DNA of 64,000 bases from NCBI GenBank assembly GCA_009746045.1, contig RPFO01000333.1, forward strand, positions 2,037,464 to 2,101,463. The letters run 5' to 3'. Of the stretch, positions 34,412 to 45,800 are shown in pieces. The DNA is from Mesostigma viride. Its lineage: Eukaryota > Streptophyta > Mesostigmatophyceae > Mesostigmatales > Mesostigmataceae. Within the stretch, counting starts at the first letter, position 1; every line of letters starts with the position of its first letter. The translations under genes were made by a program, and so were the position numbers. Below the pieces are notes generated by a model. That model searched no databases, had not been told where the DNA came from, and worked only from the letters and a program-made list of their open reading frames with translations.

Positions 34412-36163
34412 CCAAATGTCCTCATTTGAGGACTTAGTCCTCGTTTGAGACGGGGGGGGTCAGGGGCGCGGTTTTGGCGCCAAATTTGGTCCTAGGGTCA
34501 CTTGGTGGGTTTTGGCGCGAAACTAGCTGGGATAGGTACTGAGCGCGCCAAGCCCCTGGGGTCGACAGGGGTCGACCGTACCTGGAAAATATGAGGCGAC
34601 GAAAAGTACCTACAACAGCAAGAACATCGCAATGCAATCGAGTGTTTTGTCGAGTGGCGGCTATGGGGTCGTGCCAGTTCCGAGGCTTGCCTGAATGTTA
34701 TAGGGCATTATTTTGCCCCTGACGAAGACAGCATTTTAGATCATCATCTAGTGATTTCGAATATGTTATTCTTCACGTGCAGGTGCTTTGTATATGTCGA
34801 AAATTTTGTTCATGAACGGATTTTGGCATTGTTGAAGAAAATCTGAGAGCTACGTAGATCGCATGATAGGTCAGCTCGCAGTTCGGTTTTACAAATTTTT
34901 CTTTTTCCGCCCAGGCGCTGCGGATATCGCGAGTATGGGTTATGGTACGCTTATGGGCTTATGGGCGACATGGGGAGAAGAGGGACCTGGGCAGTTGCAT
35001 GCGTCAAAGAGTCTCTATTTTTTCGTCGTGATGTCGCAGTCGCGCCTGGCGAAAACCAGGGCGAGCGCAAGCCATATTTTTCTTTTGCCGCAAGGCTGGG
35101 TGCTTCCCACGCGTCACCGTCCGTATATTTCTTGAGCTGGCCCGCGCAGCTGGCGGCCTGGGCGCACGTCAAGAACAAGGTTCCGCCTGTCATTCTCAAC
35201 CGCATCGTTCTAAGTAAGCGTGTTAAGCGCATTGTAACCTGTAACTCCCGCAGACGTGATAATTCCGGTTGCTTTCAATGCCCAACTTCGTGGTTTTTTT
35301 GATTACGTTTATGTCTGGGGAATAACGGAAGTTTGCTGGGTGAGTACTTTCTTTTTCCCATTGCGTCACTGAAAAGGTAAACGACCTTGCGTTATCAAAA
35401 CAACAGCAAGTAGAAGTCGCTGTGCTTGATTGCGATGTGGTAGTTTGATTCAATACATATACTGCCTTGTTGCTGAGAAGTTTTTCAAGGCTTGCTGGTA
35501 TGTTGCCCATATGTTTCTAATGCTTCAACTCATGTCCAAGTCATCAAGACTGGCTTGGAAACTTGAGCTTGTCATGTTTACATTGTGCTTGTGTTACAAC
35601 TTCTTGTGCCTCTTTGTAGTATATGTTTCATATATAACGTAAGGGCTCAGCATCATGGTTTAGCACCGTGGTGGCAGCCGAGCCTCTACTAACGATCATG
35701 GACCTAACCTTGGCAAGTATTTGCTTCATATTTCACTCTTTGGACTGAGCTAGCTTTACACCTGCTGTTTGGCCTGCACCATGGTCCCTGGCTGCCAGTT
35801 ACATTTTGTGCCCCCCCCTGGCAGGCTGCAGGGTCTAGGACTGCAAGGGTGTAACATAGACATGTTGTGGGCACCCTGGGTGCATTTTCAGGACCAGCCA
35901 TGACCTGGCCATGCCTTCTTTCTTGGCATATTGTTGACTTGAGTGCTATTTGGTCACTCGCGTAGCGACCCCCCTGCATTCATAAATCTTAAACAATTAT
36001 ACAATGAGCATATTTCATGGATGTTAAGCATTGCAACTCTTGAACATATCATAAATGAACATGGTTCCATATCGTACCCATGGATTTGTTGACATGTGTT
36101 AGTTATTACAAATGGTATCCATGCTTAAAAAAATGTCCTCATTTGAGGACATTTTCTTGGTGA
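34412..36163. mobile_element. 1.75-kb element with palindromic ends, in LINE-C
   Basis: Both ends carry ATGTCCTCATTTGAGGAC in a nearly palindromic arrangement (34418-34435 and 36134-36153). It separates two pieces of LINE-C ORF2 that are in order on both sides. No protein was recognised inside. Target duplication not resolved because the ends are symmetrical and AT-rich. Probably a non-autonomous DNA element. Confidence 0.5.
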
Positions 36164-37256
36164 TTAGACAGTTGGGGACACCCTTGTCCACTGAGCTCGT
36201 CGACGTCCGCCCGGGCGCCCAGGGCCGACAGGTACTCCCGTCGGCAACGGTTCCGCTCGTGCCGGTTCGGCGTTCGTCCAGTCCGGCCTCAGTATCTCTC
36301 TTGACCGGACGTAGAGCGGACCAGTCAGGGCGGACCACTGGGGCGCGGCGCGCGGGGACGTGGAACTGGAGCCGAAGGGTCGCGCGCACCATGCAACCGG
36401 TGGTCAGAGCACACCGTGGGCCGGTGTCAAACACTCGGGCGTCCAGAACCGAGGTGCACCTGCCAGGCTGCCGTACCACCACGTAGTCCAAACAGGCCTG
36501 ACGGCCGTTAGGGCCACGAAAAGTGACCAAGTCCTGTGAGGGACGTTGGAAGTGGCAGTTGACAGCAACCATCCCGCTATCCCGCAAAAAGGCAGAAAAC
36601 AGGGGAGTGTTGTTGTTAGCTTCCGTGTCAGTAGGCGCAAAGCGACTGCCAGCAGTGCCCACTGGGAGCGTGGCATTGGCGTCGAGCAGCATAACCAAAA
36701 AGTGGCGGGCCGGAGTGACCCCCTCAAGGCTATGCAAAGACTCGAAGAACTCCTTGCGTTCCCACTCAGGTAGACCACTATGGGGTGCATAGCCCACCCC
36801 CACCGTGAGGTGGTGCTTAGACCGCCCCTCGACGGAGGTGAAATGTGCTACCAGAAGGCGTGGTGTTAGAAACTTAAGCGTACTGTCAGAGGCTAGCAAC
36901 TGCCTTGAACGGCGAACACAAAAGACCAACACCACCTTGGCCTGGCGTCCCACTTCCAGCGAAGTAGAACGGCAACCGCCTGCAAGGCGGTTAGTGCTCA
37001 CCGTGCCAAATGGCACCTGACGACGGTGCTCCTGCACGCCTAGAATAGATACACGATGTGCAATGCAAAATGGGACGAGCTCCTCTACCCGGCAGCTATT
37101 CTGATCAGACACTCCGCAAAGGTGAAAACCATTTGCGTTAAGTGCCGGGCCGCGGAAAACGCGGAAAAACGCGATATCTGCAAATGAATCCGACCGGAAT
37201 CGAACTGGGGACCTCTCGCACCAACTTTCGCTGACTATAGCAGCTATGGTCGTCAT
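36164..37256 (-). pseudogene. LINE-C ORF2 endonuclease domain
   Basis: Minus-strand frame of an APE-type (endonuclease/exonuclease/phosphatase) domain as found at the N-terminus of non-LTR ORF2. Motifs in order are PALNANGFHLCG (first Asn motif, about 37150-37115), VSILGVQEHRRQ (catalytic Glu near 37035), GVGYAPHSG, FLVMLLDANATLP (Asp and Asn of the GDFN-type motif near 36685), and QACLDYVVVR near 36490. In the family this enzyme nicks target DNA to prime reverse transcription. The polymerase is absent here. The frame stays open for about 385 codons but ends in a different phase from the downstream fragment. Confidence 0.8.
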
Positions 37257-37705
37257 CTGCTAGCAATGTGCGTGTGTTGAAAGTGCATGGCAAGGGCCAA
37301 GGATGCCTGCTGGCCCACCAGGGGAGAACGGCGATGGAGGATGGGGGTGGAGGCGGCGGGGGGTGGAGGTGGGGGTGGAACGGAGGGGGGAAGGGAAGCG
37401 GAGGAAATAGTGCTTTTCATCGCATTTATTTTGTCCTGTGCACAAGCGTAGGATGCGAGCCTGCAGCTTGCTCGGGGTATTCGGGGTTGGGGCTGATTGC
37501 ACAACGCCGAGGCGTAGGTAATCTAGCAAACGTTGGGTTTTACGAATCTGACAGTTGACAGATGAGGTTGTAGCCCGAAATACCGGCACCACCATGGCTT
37601 TCACCCGACGGTGAGGTCGAGGCATGGTATTGGAACGGGGGACTATTTAGAGGCTGTCGATCCCCGAAGCCTGTTAGCCACGAGCCGACGAGTGGGTTTG
37701 TCTAC
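37257..37705 (-). other. LINE-C spacer between ORF1 and ORF2
   Basis: Minus-strand region between the ORF1 stop and the endonuclease motifs. It is rich in CCACC and CCGCC runs (Pro codons, 37325-37400). A tRNA-Pro-like stretch (GGTGCGAGAGGTCCCCAG, then TTCGATTCCGG on the minus strand) lies at about 37232-37195, just before the first endonuclease motif. Confidence 0.4.
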
Positions 37706-38979
37706 CTACTGGTAACCACCAGGGGCAGCACGCTTCTCACCACGAGACTCACTACGAGACTCTGCACCCGTGGTGTTAATCTCAACACCGTCAAAGGAGG
37801 CAACCCAGCGACCATCCGACTTCAGACGCATCTGCACACGCTTCCCCCCCGGTACGTACCCCTCCCTGATGGTCGCGACCTTCGCGTGATTCCAGAGCTT
37901 GCTCCTTGCCGCCAGCTGTGCAGGGGTGTAGTCCTCGTCCATGCTGATGGGGCTGCCCTTGAGCAGGCGACGGGCACCCATGACCCGTTTCTGGTCGTTC
38001 ACGTTGGCCATGGTGACCAAAACCAGGCCAGCTGGGCCTGGCAGGCGAATGGCCCTGTCAATGGTCACGTGATCCCGCAGCTGCAGCTAGCACCCCCAAG
38101 AACGCGGGTCCCCGCAAGGCCTCGGTAAGTGCGAGTGCGGTGTCATGCTTGCCCTTCTCAAAATCCTTGAGAATGATATTGCGTTGGCGGAGCTGAGCCA
38201 CATTCTGTGACGCGACTGCGGTGGCAGCCGACTTAGCCGCCTGGGCGACTATGGCATCCAGGTTCTTCCCCGCCGCGTCCGCGAACGTGACCCGCTTGGG
38301 GGGGCCGGAGGTGGCCATGGCCGCCTTTAATTCCAGCAATGTGGCTTGGGTGACAGCAGAGTTAGCAGCCAAAGACTTGAGCGCACCTTGCACAGACTTG
38401 AGCTCAGAGGTGAGCGCCTGCAGCTCAGTGGGGTCGGCTGCGCCGGCAGGGGTGTCGGCATCGGCCGAGGTGTCGGATGCGGCCGCGATGGTCGCCAGCG
38501 GTTTGCAGAGTTCAGGGCAGCATGTAAAGAGGCAGGAGGTGCGTAGCTGGTTGTCTTCCCATTTCCGCCACTCAGCGGGGCCGTCAGGCACAGCCGCGCC
38601 GGTCTTGGGGTGGCGGATGATGTCGTCGGCGTCGTATCGGAATTTGAGGATTTGCAGCACGTCGTCGACCGGCATGGTGAAAAATGCCTCAAAGTCGGCC
38701 GGTTCCAGGCGGGTGCCGAGGCTCGTATATTTGGTTAAAGCAGACGGTGAAGGCGGTGGGTTGGCAGGCGTGGGGGTAGCCTCGGCGGCCATGGAAGTGA
38801 TTTCCGTGGTACGCGGCTTCTTGGGAGCGGCGGGAGCGATGCCGACGAATTAAAGGGCTGGCTGCGGCAAGAACGTCTTCCAGCGAGCGGGTTTCTGGGG
38901 CGGCAAGTGTCGTGGCGGTCTCCATAGCTACGGGGAAGATGTCGAATGCTGGGGCGGGGGGCGCAGGCGTGCTATTCAC
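37706..38979 (-). pseudogene. LINE-C ORF1 protein gene, two frameshifts
   Basis: ATG at 38979 starts STPAPPAPAFDIFPVAMETA. After a frameshift near 38800 the frame 38792-38058 reads through LEPADFEAFFTMPVDDVLQI, then an Ala/Ser-rich stretch with ELQALTSELKSVQGALKSLA that looks like a coiled coil. A second shift near 38075 leads to LPGPAGLVLVTMANVNDQKR, ISMDEDYTPAQLAARSKLWN and the stop at 37706. Order and end signature match the half-LINE protein (DDDLTLAQQQRRRELW). Probable RNA-binding ORF1 protein by analogy with LINEs. Confidence 0.7.
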
Positions 38980-39200
38980 GAAAGGAATGCCGCCATATCG
39001 AGTCGAAAATAGTGATATCTGCTGGGCAGGCCGAGGTCGAGAACGTACAAAATCGGGGACGATACGGCTGCAGGAAATTATACCGGAATGTTCGTCATCA
39101 AAAGACGAGTCGAATGCAACAAACCCGACTAAATTTCATGGCCTGAGTCGAAAGTTATGAGCATTCTCGGCAGCCATAGCTCGGCATATTTTCGCGCCTA
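38980..39200 (-). promoter_or_regulatory. LINE-C 5' leader, homologous to half-LINE leader
   Basis: On the minus strand the leader contains ATGGCTGCCGAG, GCTCATAACTTTCGACTCAG, AAATTTAGTCGGG, ACTCGTCTTTTGATGACGAA and GGTATAATTTCCTG in that order. The half-LINE leaders have GCTCATAACTTTCACG, GAATTTAG-CGTG, CGCTTCGTCTTTCTAAGACG and GATATAATTTTCC. Such leaders normally act as internal promoters in non-LTR elements; that role is inferred here. Confidence 0.65.
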
Positions 39201-39204
39201 AAAT

Positions 39205-39374
39205 CTGTCAGCCCTGCCACACCCCTGTGTGCACTGAGGGGGAATGCCGGAGTGACACTGGACATCAGCAGTATGGACCTGGGCTTGGTAACCTTCATAG
39301 AACTGCATGGCGGATGATCTCAACAATGTACGATGGGACACGGAACACGTTGAGGACCACCCATAGGGCGTCCC
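39205..39374 (-). pseudogene. LINE-D reverse transcriptase, part 2
   Basis: The minus strand reads WDALWVVLNVFRVPSYIVEI, then after a one-base shift MQFYEGYQAQVHTADVQCHS, followed by a damaged GV-QG motif near 39215. These are the residues after motif A of non-LTR reverse transcriptases. Part 1 lies at 42127-42190. Removing the insertion between them restores the frame exactly. Confidence 0.75.
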
Positions 39375-39386
39375 ATGCAACCATAT

Positions 39387-41834
39387 TCGACGCCGGGGGC
39401 AGCCGACAGCAGTTACACGCCATTCCGCCGCCGGGGGATATTTCAGTGATCCTCCGTGGTGTCGCCGCCAAGTATCGCCTGGCTGCCCGCACCCTCCCCA
39501 CCTTGCCTCCGCGCCGGCAGCTTGCTGTCCACCGTCACGCACCGACCGAGTGGTCGCCGCCAGGCAGATGCTCCGCCGCAACAGAGATCCGATCGCCAAA
39601 CCTGGGCTGCAAGCAGCTCTGCGGGCCGCCTACGAGCAGGCTGAGAAGGCAGATGCTCAGCAGATGGTCAAGGACCTGCGCAGCTGCCAGCAGAAGCACG
39701 ACGGCAAGGGGGCCTGGTTCTGGTACAAGCGCCTCGGGCACCCGGACGGCCTCGGCCGGCCCCACCGCCACGACGTCCCCGGCGCCCCAGCCAAGCGGCT
39801 TCGTACCTGGGCCACGGCCACGGCCGAGGTCGTACGGGACAGCTGCGCCGCCCCCACCCCTGCTCCCAGCCGCCGCCGCCCGTCCGGCCGCCCTGGCCGG
39901 CCCCGTTGGGCCCCCGGCCCCGCCTAGATCAGCGGCGGACTACCTAGTCCCCCCGCTGGTCGGCCCACTTGGCGACCCGTCTGACATGCCTCCTTTCACC
40001 TCTCGCGAGGTCACGGAGGCGGTCCAGCGCCTGCGTTATGACGCTGCCACCGGCTCCGACGAGATTCCTGCCGCAGTTGTAAAACTTGCAGCCGAATTCG
40101 AGGACACAGGTGTTATGCTGAGCACTCTTCCGGGACATCTGCAACCGCTTTCTGCTGTCGTCGCAACCACCTCCAGCGGCCTGGCAACACAGTTTTCGCA
40201 CGATGCTGTACAAGAACAAGGGGTCGCCTGCCGACCCCGGCAACTACAGAGGGGTGTGCATTCAAAGTGCCCCCCTCAAGCTTCTTATGCGGCTCATCCT
40301 GAACCGCCTGCGCACGGCCCTGGACGGTCACCTCAGCGAGACTCAGCACGGCTTCCGTTCAGGTCGCAACACATGAGTACAGGTGCTCTTCGCTACTCGC
40401 CGACTGGTGGAGGAACTGCAACAGTAACGCCTTCAGCCTGGTGAGTCCCCTTTGCCTGACCTTGTGCTGGTGGACTTCATCAAAGCCTTCGATTCGGTTT
40501 TCTGGCCTGCGTTTTGGGACATCCTCGAGTTGTTCCGGATCCCCCGCCCCCTGATTGCTGTCATCCGCAACCTGTATATGAAGGGTCCACCACTTCGGTG
40601 CGCACTTCTTACGGGACCACGCCCCCATGCCCTTTACAGAAGGGTGTGTGGCAGGGCTGCGTGCTGTCGCCCTACCTGTTCATTATTGTTGTCGAATACG
40701 TAATGATTCAGGCGCGCAAGCGATTTGCCCGCATCGTGGGCAGGGAACCAGGAGTGCAGGTTGCTAACAAATTCTGGCATGGCGGTGCGGACACGGAGAT
40801 TCGGCTGGCAGACATCATCTACGCAGACGACACCACCCTCTTCGAGGACACTGAGCACGTGCAGACATGGCTTGACTGCCTGGCTCTCGAGGCCCGTGCA
40901 GTGGGGCTCGAGGTCAGCAAGAAGACAGAGGCCCTGGCGGTTGGGCTCCCCAACTCACCGCCGCCCCTCTATCTCCTAGACGGCTCTCGAGTCCTGTATC
41001 GGGACCGCGTTAAGCTGCTGGGCAGCCTGCTCCCCAGCTGCGAGGTTGATGTGGACCATCGCATCTCCCTCGCCTGGCACGCTTTACGCCAGTACCGGGC
41101 CCTGTGGCGCAAGCCCCTGGGCAAGATCGAGAAACAGGACCTGTTCAAGGTCCTCGTGCTTCCTGTTCTCACGTATGGAGCCGAGACGTGGACCCTCACC
41201 GCCGACCTGGCCCGCAAGCTGGACGGCGCGGTCACCAACATGCTGCGTTCCATTTTCAGAGTAGGATATGCTGCTCATGTCCGCAATGAGGACCTGTACC
41301 AGGGCATGCCCTATATCACCAGCACCATTAAGCAACGACGCCTGCAGCTAGTAGGGCACCTAGCTCGCACCAACCAGGTAGACACCTCACGTGGCCCCCC
41401 CGCAGGACTGCGACCAGCCCAGCCTGGCCGGCACCTCCTGACGTGGGCTGGGCCCAGTGATGTTAGACGCCGCAAGGCCCGCACCTTCAAAGAACAGCTA
41501 GTAGAGGACATGGGGGGCCTAGGCCTCTCCGTGATTTGGAAGAAGATGATGGACAAGGCCAAGTGGGCCCAGGTCATAGAGGACAACGAGCCCCCCCCAG
41601 TGGGGAAGCGCCCCCGTGTGCAATCCCACGGGAGGCACGCCAGATAGCTCCCCTAGGGCAGGGTGCGGCTGCCTAGATAGATGTTGTAGTTAGAATGCTG
41701 CTAGATAGATGTAGTATGTAGCCAATGTAGATAGATTAGACCGGTAGGACTGTTTGCACCCATCCATCCATCCATCGGGGTTAATGCTCCGTGACTTCCC
41801 AACGGGAGCACGAGTCTAAGTAATTAATTAATTA
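39387..41834 (+). mobile_element. LINE-A copy, 2.4 kb, 5'-truncated
   Basis: Inserted into LINE-D. The target sequence ATGCAACCATAT is at 39375-39386 and again at 42127-42138, with another ATGCAACCAT at 41835-41844. It contains the ORF2 region from before the polymerase to the stop at 41647. A 190-bp 3' region follows, with the CTTCCCAACGGGAG hairpin at 41795-41808 and a TTAA tail. The most complete LINE-A in the window. Confidence 0.85.
39430..41647 (+). pseudogene. LINE-A ORF2 (reverse transcriptase), frameshifted
   Basis: A linker region (RQMLRRNRDPIAKPGLQAAL) is followed by REVTEAVQRLRYDAATGSDE (start of the polymerase). Next come NYRGVCIQSAPLKLLMRLIL and QHGFRSGRNT, VDFIKAFDSVFWPAFWDIL (motif A) and WQGCVLSPYLFIIVVEYVM (motif B). 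Then IRLADIIYADDTTL (catalytic motif C near 40815), GLEVSKKTEALAVG and LLGSLLPSCEVDVDHRISLA follow. The C-terminal domain has LTYGAETWTLTADLARKLDG and RRLQLVGHLARTNQVD and ends at the 41647 stop. At least three frame changes occur (about 39900, 40110, 40520). The last 377 codons are uninterrupted. In the family this enzyme copies the element RNA at a nicked target. Confidence 0.8.
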
Positions 41835-41844
41835 ATGCAACCAT

Positions 41845-42126
41845 GGCTATGCTCACCCTTAATGCAAACCCTGGCTATGTTCAGATTACTTGCCCACGCT
41901 CCTTGCTATGATATGCTCACATGGGTCTTATTGCACCCACAGTTTGCCGGATCGTTAGCCTGTCCTTTTAGCTAGCCGCGCCCGATTGCAGCTGTGGCAT
42001 GCCTTTGGCATGAAGGAGACTGGGGGTCTCTGCCCTTTCTCCTGTAGTGCACACACAGGGATTAAAAGCACTTCGGTGCTCCGTGACTCCCCAACGGGAG
42101 CACGAGTTTAATTAATTAATTAATTA
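41845..42126 (+). mobile_element. SINE-A, longest copy
   Basis: Non-coding element with GGGTCTTATTGCACCCACAG, a CATGCCTTTGGCATGAAGGAG segment and a 3' end GTGCTCCGTGACTCCCC then AACGGGAGCACGAG (hairpin 42087-42100) followed by a TTAA tail. The last 30 bases match the LINE-A 3' end. It is flanked by ATGCAACCAT at 41835-41844 and 42127-42136, so it appears to have used the same target as the neighbouring LINE-A. The first 50 bp contain an imperfect 24-bp tandem duplication. Confidence 0.7.
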
Positions 42127-42190
42127 ATGCAACCATATCGAATGCCTTGGTGTAATCCACGAAGATCAATGGCAATATTCTGATTTGGCA
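42127..42190 (-). pseudogene. LINE-D reverse transcriptase, part 1 (motif A)
   Basis: The minus strand reads ILPLIFVDYTKAFDMVA, including the catalytic Asp of motif A (F-V-D-Y). It continues without loss of frame into WDALWVV at 39374 once the intervening LINE-A and SINE-A are removed. Confidence 0.8.
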
Positions 42191-42310
42191 GGCCGCAAAG
42201 TTGAAAACCATTTGCGTTCAGTGCCGGTCCGCGGAAAACGCGATCTGCAAATGAATCCAGGCCGGAATCAAACTGGGGACCTCTCGCACCACCTTTTGCT
42301 GACTATAGGA
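42185..42310 (+). repeat. Copy of LINE-C ORF2 start with tRNA-Pro-like segment
   Basis: Matches 37112-37245, including AAAACCATTTGCGTT, CGCGATCTGCAAATGAATCC and GGGGACCTCTCGCACCA. The minus strand contains a tRNA-Pro-like 3' half (GGTGCGAGAGGTCCCCAG). It is a second copy of that LINE-C region or a SINE related to it. Confidence 0.5.
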
Positions 42311-42863
42311 CGGACGTCTCCGGATCCCAGGGCATCGCTAACTGACACCTACAGTCATCCGCAAAAGTTCTCCTTTCCGGGGAGTGATGCAAGCCTTTCG
42401 GATTTGGTACTAGATAAATCATTCGAGATCTGTGTGTGTAGGAGTACTACACACGTGTCCACTCGAGACTTGTTCAGTCTCGAAACGTGAGACGGGCTGA
42501 ACACGGCTGGAACCAATAGCAACATGGCAAGAGGCTGGGGGCCAGGCGGCCCACTTCGTCAATCAGGCTGCGCTCAGTCATGGTGACCATAACATCTTGT
42601 CTAGCCTTCCTTATGTACAACACGTGCAAGTGCAACACATGCAGGCAATCAAATTTCTGCTTCGCAGCACTTTCCAATGAGCTCACAAGCTCAGTTTAAA
42701 ATGGGTCATTTATTCCATTGTTAACAACAGAAATATACACTAAAGCAACTACGTGCATCCCACTCCATTCCATACGCATGATGTGGAAAGGATAATGCAA
42801 CTTGTGTCGCATTATAAAGGATGATTCCTTCCATAGAAAAGGACAACTCCTTCAAATCAGACT
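42311..42863. other. Spacer including RPL5 3' untranslated region
   Basis: No coding region recognised. On the minus strand an AATAAA lies at 42714-42709, about 150 bp downstream of the RPL5 stop, and could serve as a poly(A) signal. Confidence 0.4.
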
Positions 42864-45800
42864 TTAATCATCAGCACCAGCAGCCTGCAGAGCCTTCATC
42901 TTGGCCACCACCTTGGCCTTGCGCTCCTCATACGTCAGCTTCTTGGCGTGCCAGCTGTAACAACCCAACACAAACATACCAGCACAGGAACATGCCTCAG
43001 TACTACAGTTGCCGCAGGGAGGCAGGAAACTGGAACGAGATATGATACCATTGAATGACCTTACCATGGTTCTCAACACAACCACCAAATACGATACTCT
43101 GTACACATGTAGACTTACCAACCGTGTCAAATGACAGCGCCCCATTCAATCCCAAAAGTACCAAACAAGGACCCATGACATCATCCTGGCATTACACCAA
43201 GCAAGCCAGACAATCCCGGAAACATGCTCGCCACTCACCACGAGGATACTGGTGTAAATTTCCAGCGCAATCACTGGCAACCACCAACTAAGATATTGAT
43301 GCATGCAGGCATGAAAAAAACATGCTGGACTTTTGCCAACCAAATGCCTGCAGACTACCACAAGCTACGGAAATCCACAAAAACAACCGGTGCTCAATAT
43401 ACCCCCCGACTTGACTCAAAACTTGAGAAAACCATGGGGCTCTCCAGCCCAAAACAAAGGCCACGACAGGCATGGGGGAGCACAACCATTAACAGATACT
43501 CCCCATCTGCCCTCTCTTCCCCTCTCTCACCTCTTCTTGGCCGCAGGCTTCTTCCTGGCCACATTCTTGGCCTTGGGGTCCTTGCGAATGGCCGCGTGCA
43601 CCTTCTTGTACATGTCCTCTAGGCTGTCAGCATCCAGGCCCTCCTTGAGGTAGCGCGAGAAGTGCTCCTGGTACTTCTCGGGCGCCTCCTCCTCCATCTC
43701 GCGCATGTAGTCCGCCACGTGCTGGCCAAAGATGTAGTTGCGGTGCACATCGGCGTCCAGGCCGCCCTCCTTGTTGTAGCCGGGGAAGCGCTTCTCACCG
43801 TGGGGGATGTCCAGACCGCCATCAATGGCACCCTGGCGGGCACAGAAAAAATACGGCAAGGAGACACCGTCAGCATACACCAACGCACGTGCCTAAGTGC
43901 ATGAACAGGCCGTAGTCCCCGTGCAACCCATGCTCTTCCTACATCAAGCCCAAGCATGCCCCGTCCCTAATAACAAACACCCACCTGCATACATACCCGC
44001 ATACACAGCCGCCTTGGCATCCGCTTATCAGACCTGGGTGGTAGATAGACATGTCCCAATAAGCGAAACCCAGAGTAACACAGCCAGCCACCCTTGCATG
44101 GTGATCCCCTACCCTTCAGGTCCAAGGCTTCATGCACGTGCACGCATGCACACCACCCAGCATGCTGACACCGTTGCCCCATGAGAAAGGGGCTAACAAA
44201 AGGCCCACAACAGCACTCCTCTTGACCAAGGAAGGTAAGCACGGAATTGGGGGCAGAGCAGATCAGGATATGGTTTAGAACAGGTGGGAGCAGGCCTGTG
44301 ACAAGAAAGCGACTTGATGGCGGCGAAAACTCCTCTAGTTGCATTGACTCTGAGAATGACATCACGATGACATACCCAACTCTGAGGCGATGATTCATCA
44401 CTCTGACCTAAGTGAAATATCTGGCTGAACAACGCATGTCCTCATCAACCCCCCTGGCCAGATAGATATTATTATCATTATATAGACAACAGGCCATCAT
44501 TAGGGTAATGTACCAAGTGCATGCCTTCATTGTGCGTGCCCATTCAAAGAGCCCATGCAATGAGCCACCAGCCTGTCCAACGGGGACATTCTTTCCCGCT
44601 CAGCTTAGTTCATTGCGAAGCCTAGCACGGTGAATGACTCTGCCTGACAGACACGGAATGCTCTCACCAGCCACCCCGCATAACCAGCTCTAGCACAACC
44701 AGCTGCCCCCCCAGGAACCTCTCTCGTATTGCTGGCATGCTCGCCACTACGGTGTGCAGGCATCATGCTTGCGCACATGCATGTTCTGTGGCCCCAGCAG
44801 AGTGTGTGCGTGAGCATGAGTGCTTGCTCACCTTCATGGCTCCAAACACACGGTTGCCCGTGGTGGTGCGCACAAGACCCACGTCGAGCAGCGCCATGAA
44901 GGGGCGCTTCTCGCCCTCCACCTCCTCCACATTGTAGTCCTCGCCCAGGGTCTGGGCGCAGGGGACAAGCACACACACACACACACGAACACACACACAC
45001 ACACACACAAATGACCATGCCACCACAGCGCCCAGGATAAGAGGGAGACACAAGAGCAAACACACTAACACACTAACAGGGGAGGGGGCGCGGCATCAAG
45101 GCACATGCATCCCAGCCACAGACGACAGCATGCTGCCAACCACGAACAACGCTCATCCATAGTTCTGGGACCCCCCCAGGCCTCTCACACGCTTCAGCGC
45201 CCGGAACCTAATGATATTTCGGATCCGCCCCCTCCTTGTCCCAGGTTTTCTTGGTGCTTGTGACAAGCACCTTCTCCACAGCCACTTTGAGAACCGAATA
45301 CCTTTCATGGGTCCGATTTCTTCTCATTAAGGTTTGGTATTGGGGAAAGACATGTGCAGCAGAACATTAACCTCCGGCAATCGACTCACAACTACGTACT
45401 TGGTACGGTACCTTCTTCAGGACCCACGACTTCTGTTCAGAGCGTCCTATTTACCAATTTCGTCCTTGTCGCAAGCCCGGAACCGGGACAAGCCGAATTC
45501 GGTGTCGCCCAGCCAAACGGCAGGGCGCCGGTCGATCCAATTTGGCAGTAGGGACGTACTTCGGAGTGAAAGGACGTAGCTGAAATACGGTGAATTTTGG
45601 CCAAGCATGAGAGGAACTTCGGGAAATAGGTCGTACCCCTGAAAAAAACTCGTTTCGTGCCCGAGCGTGAGAGAGGCCTAAGAGCCAACCGTTTATTCGC
45701 GCCCAGACACATCGCACTTTCCTGGCCAACTCTACCTGATGGGCAGTCAGGGAATCAGGTACAACCACCATGGCATTATACGACACTCTGCCCCGTCCAA

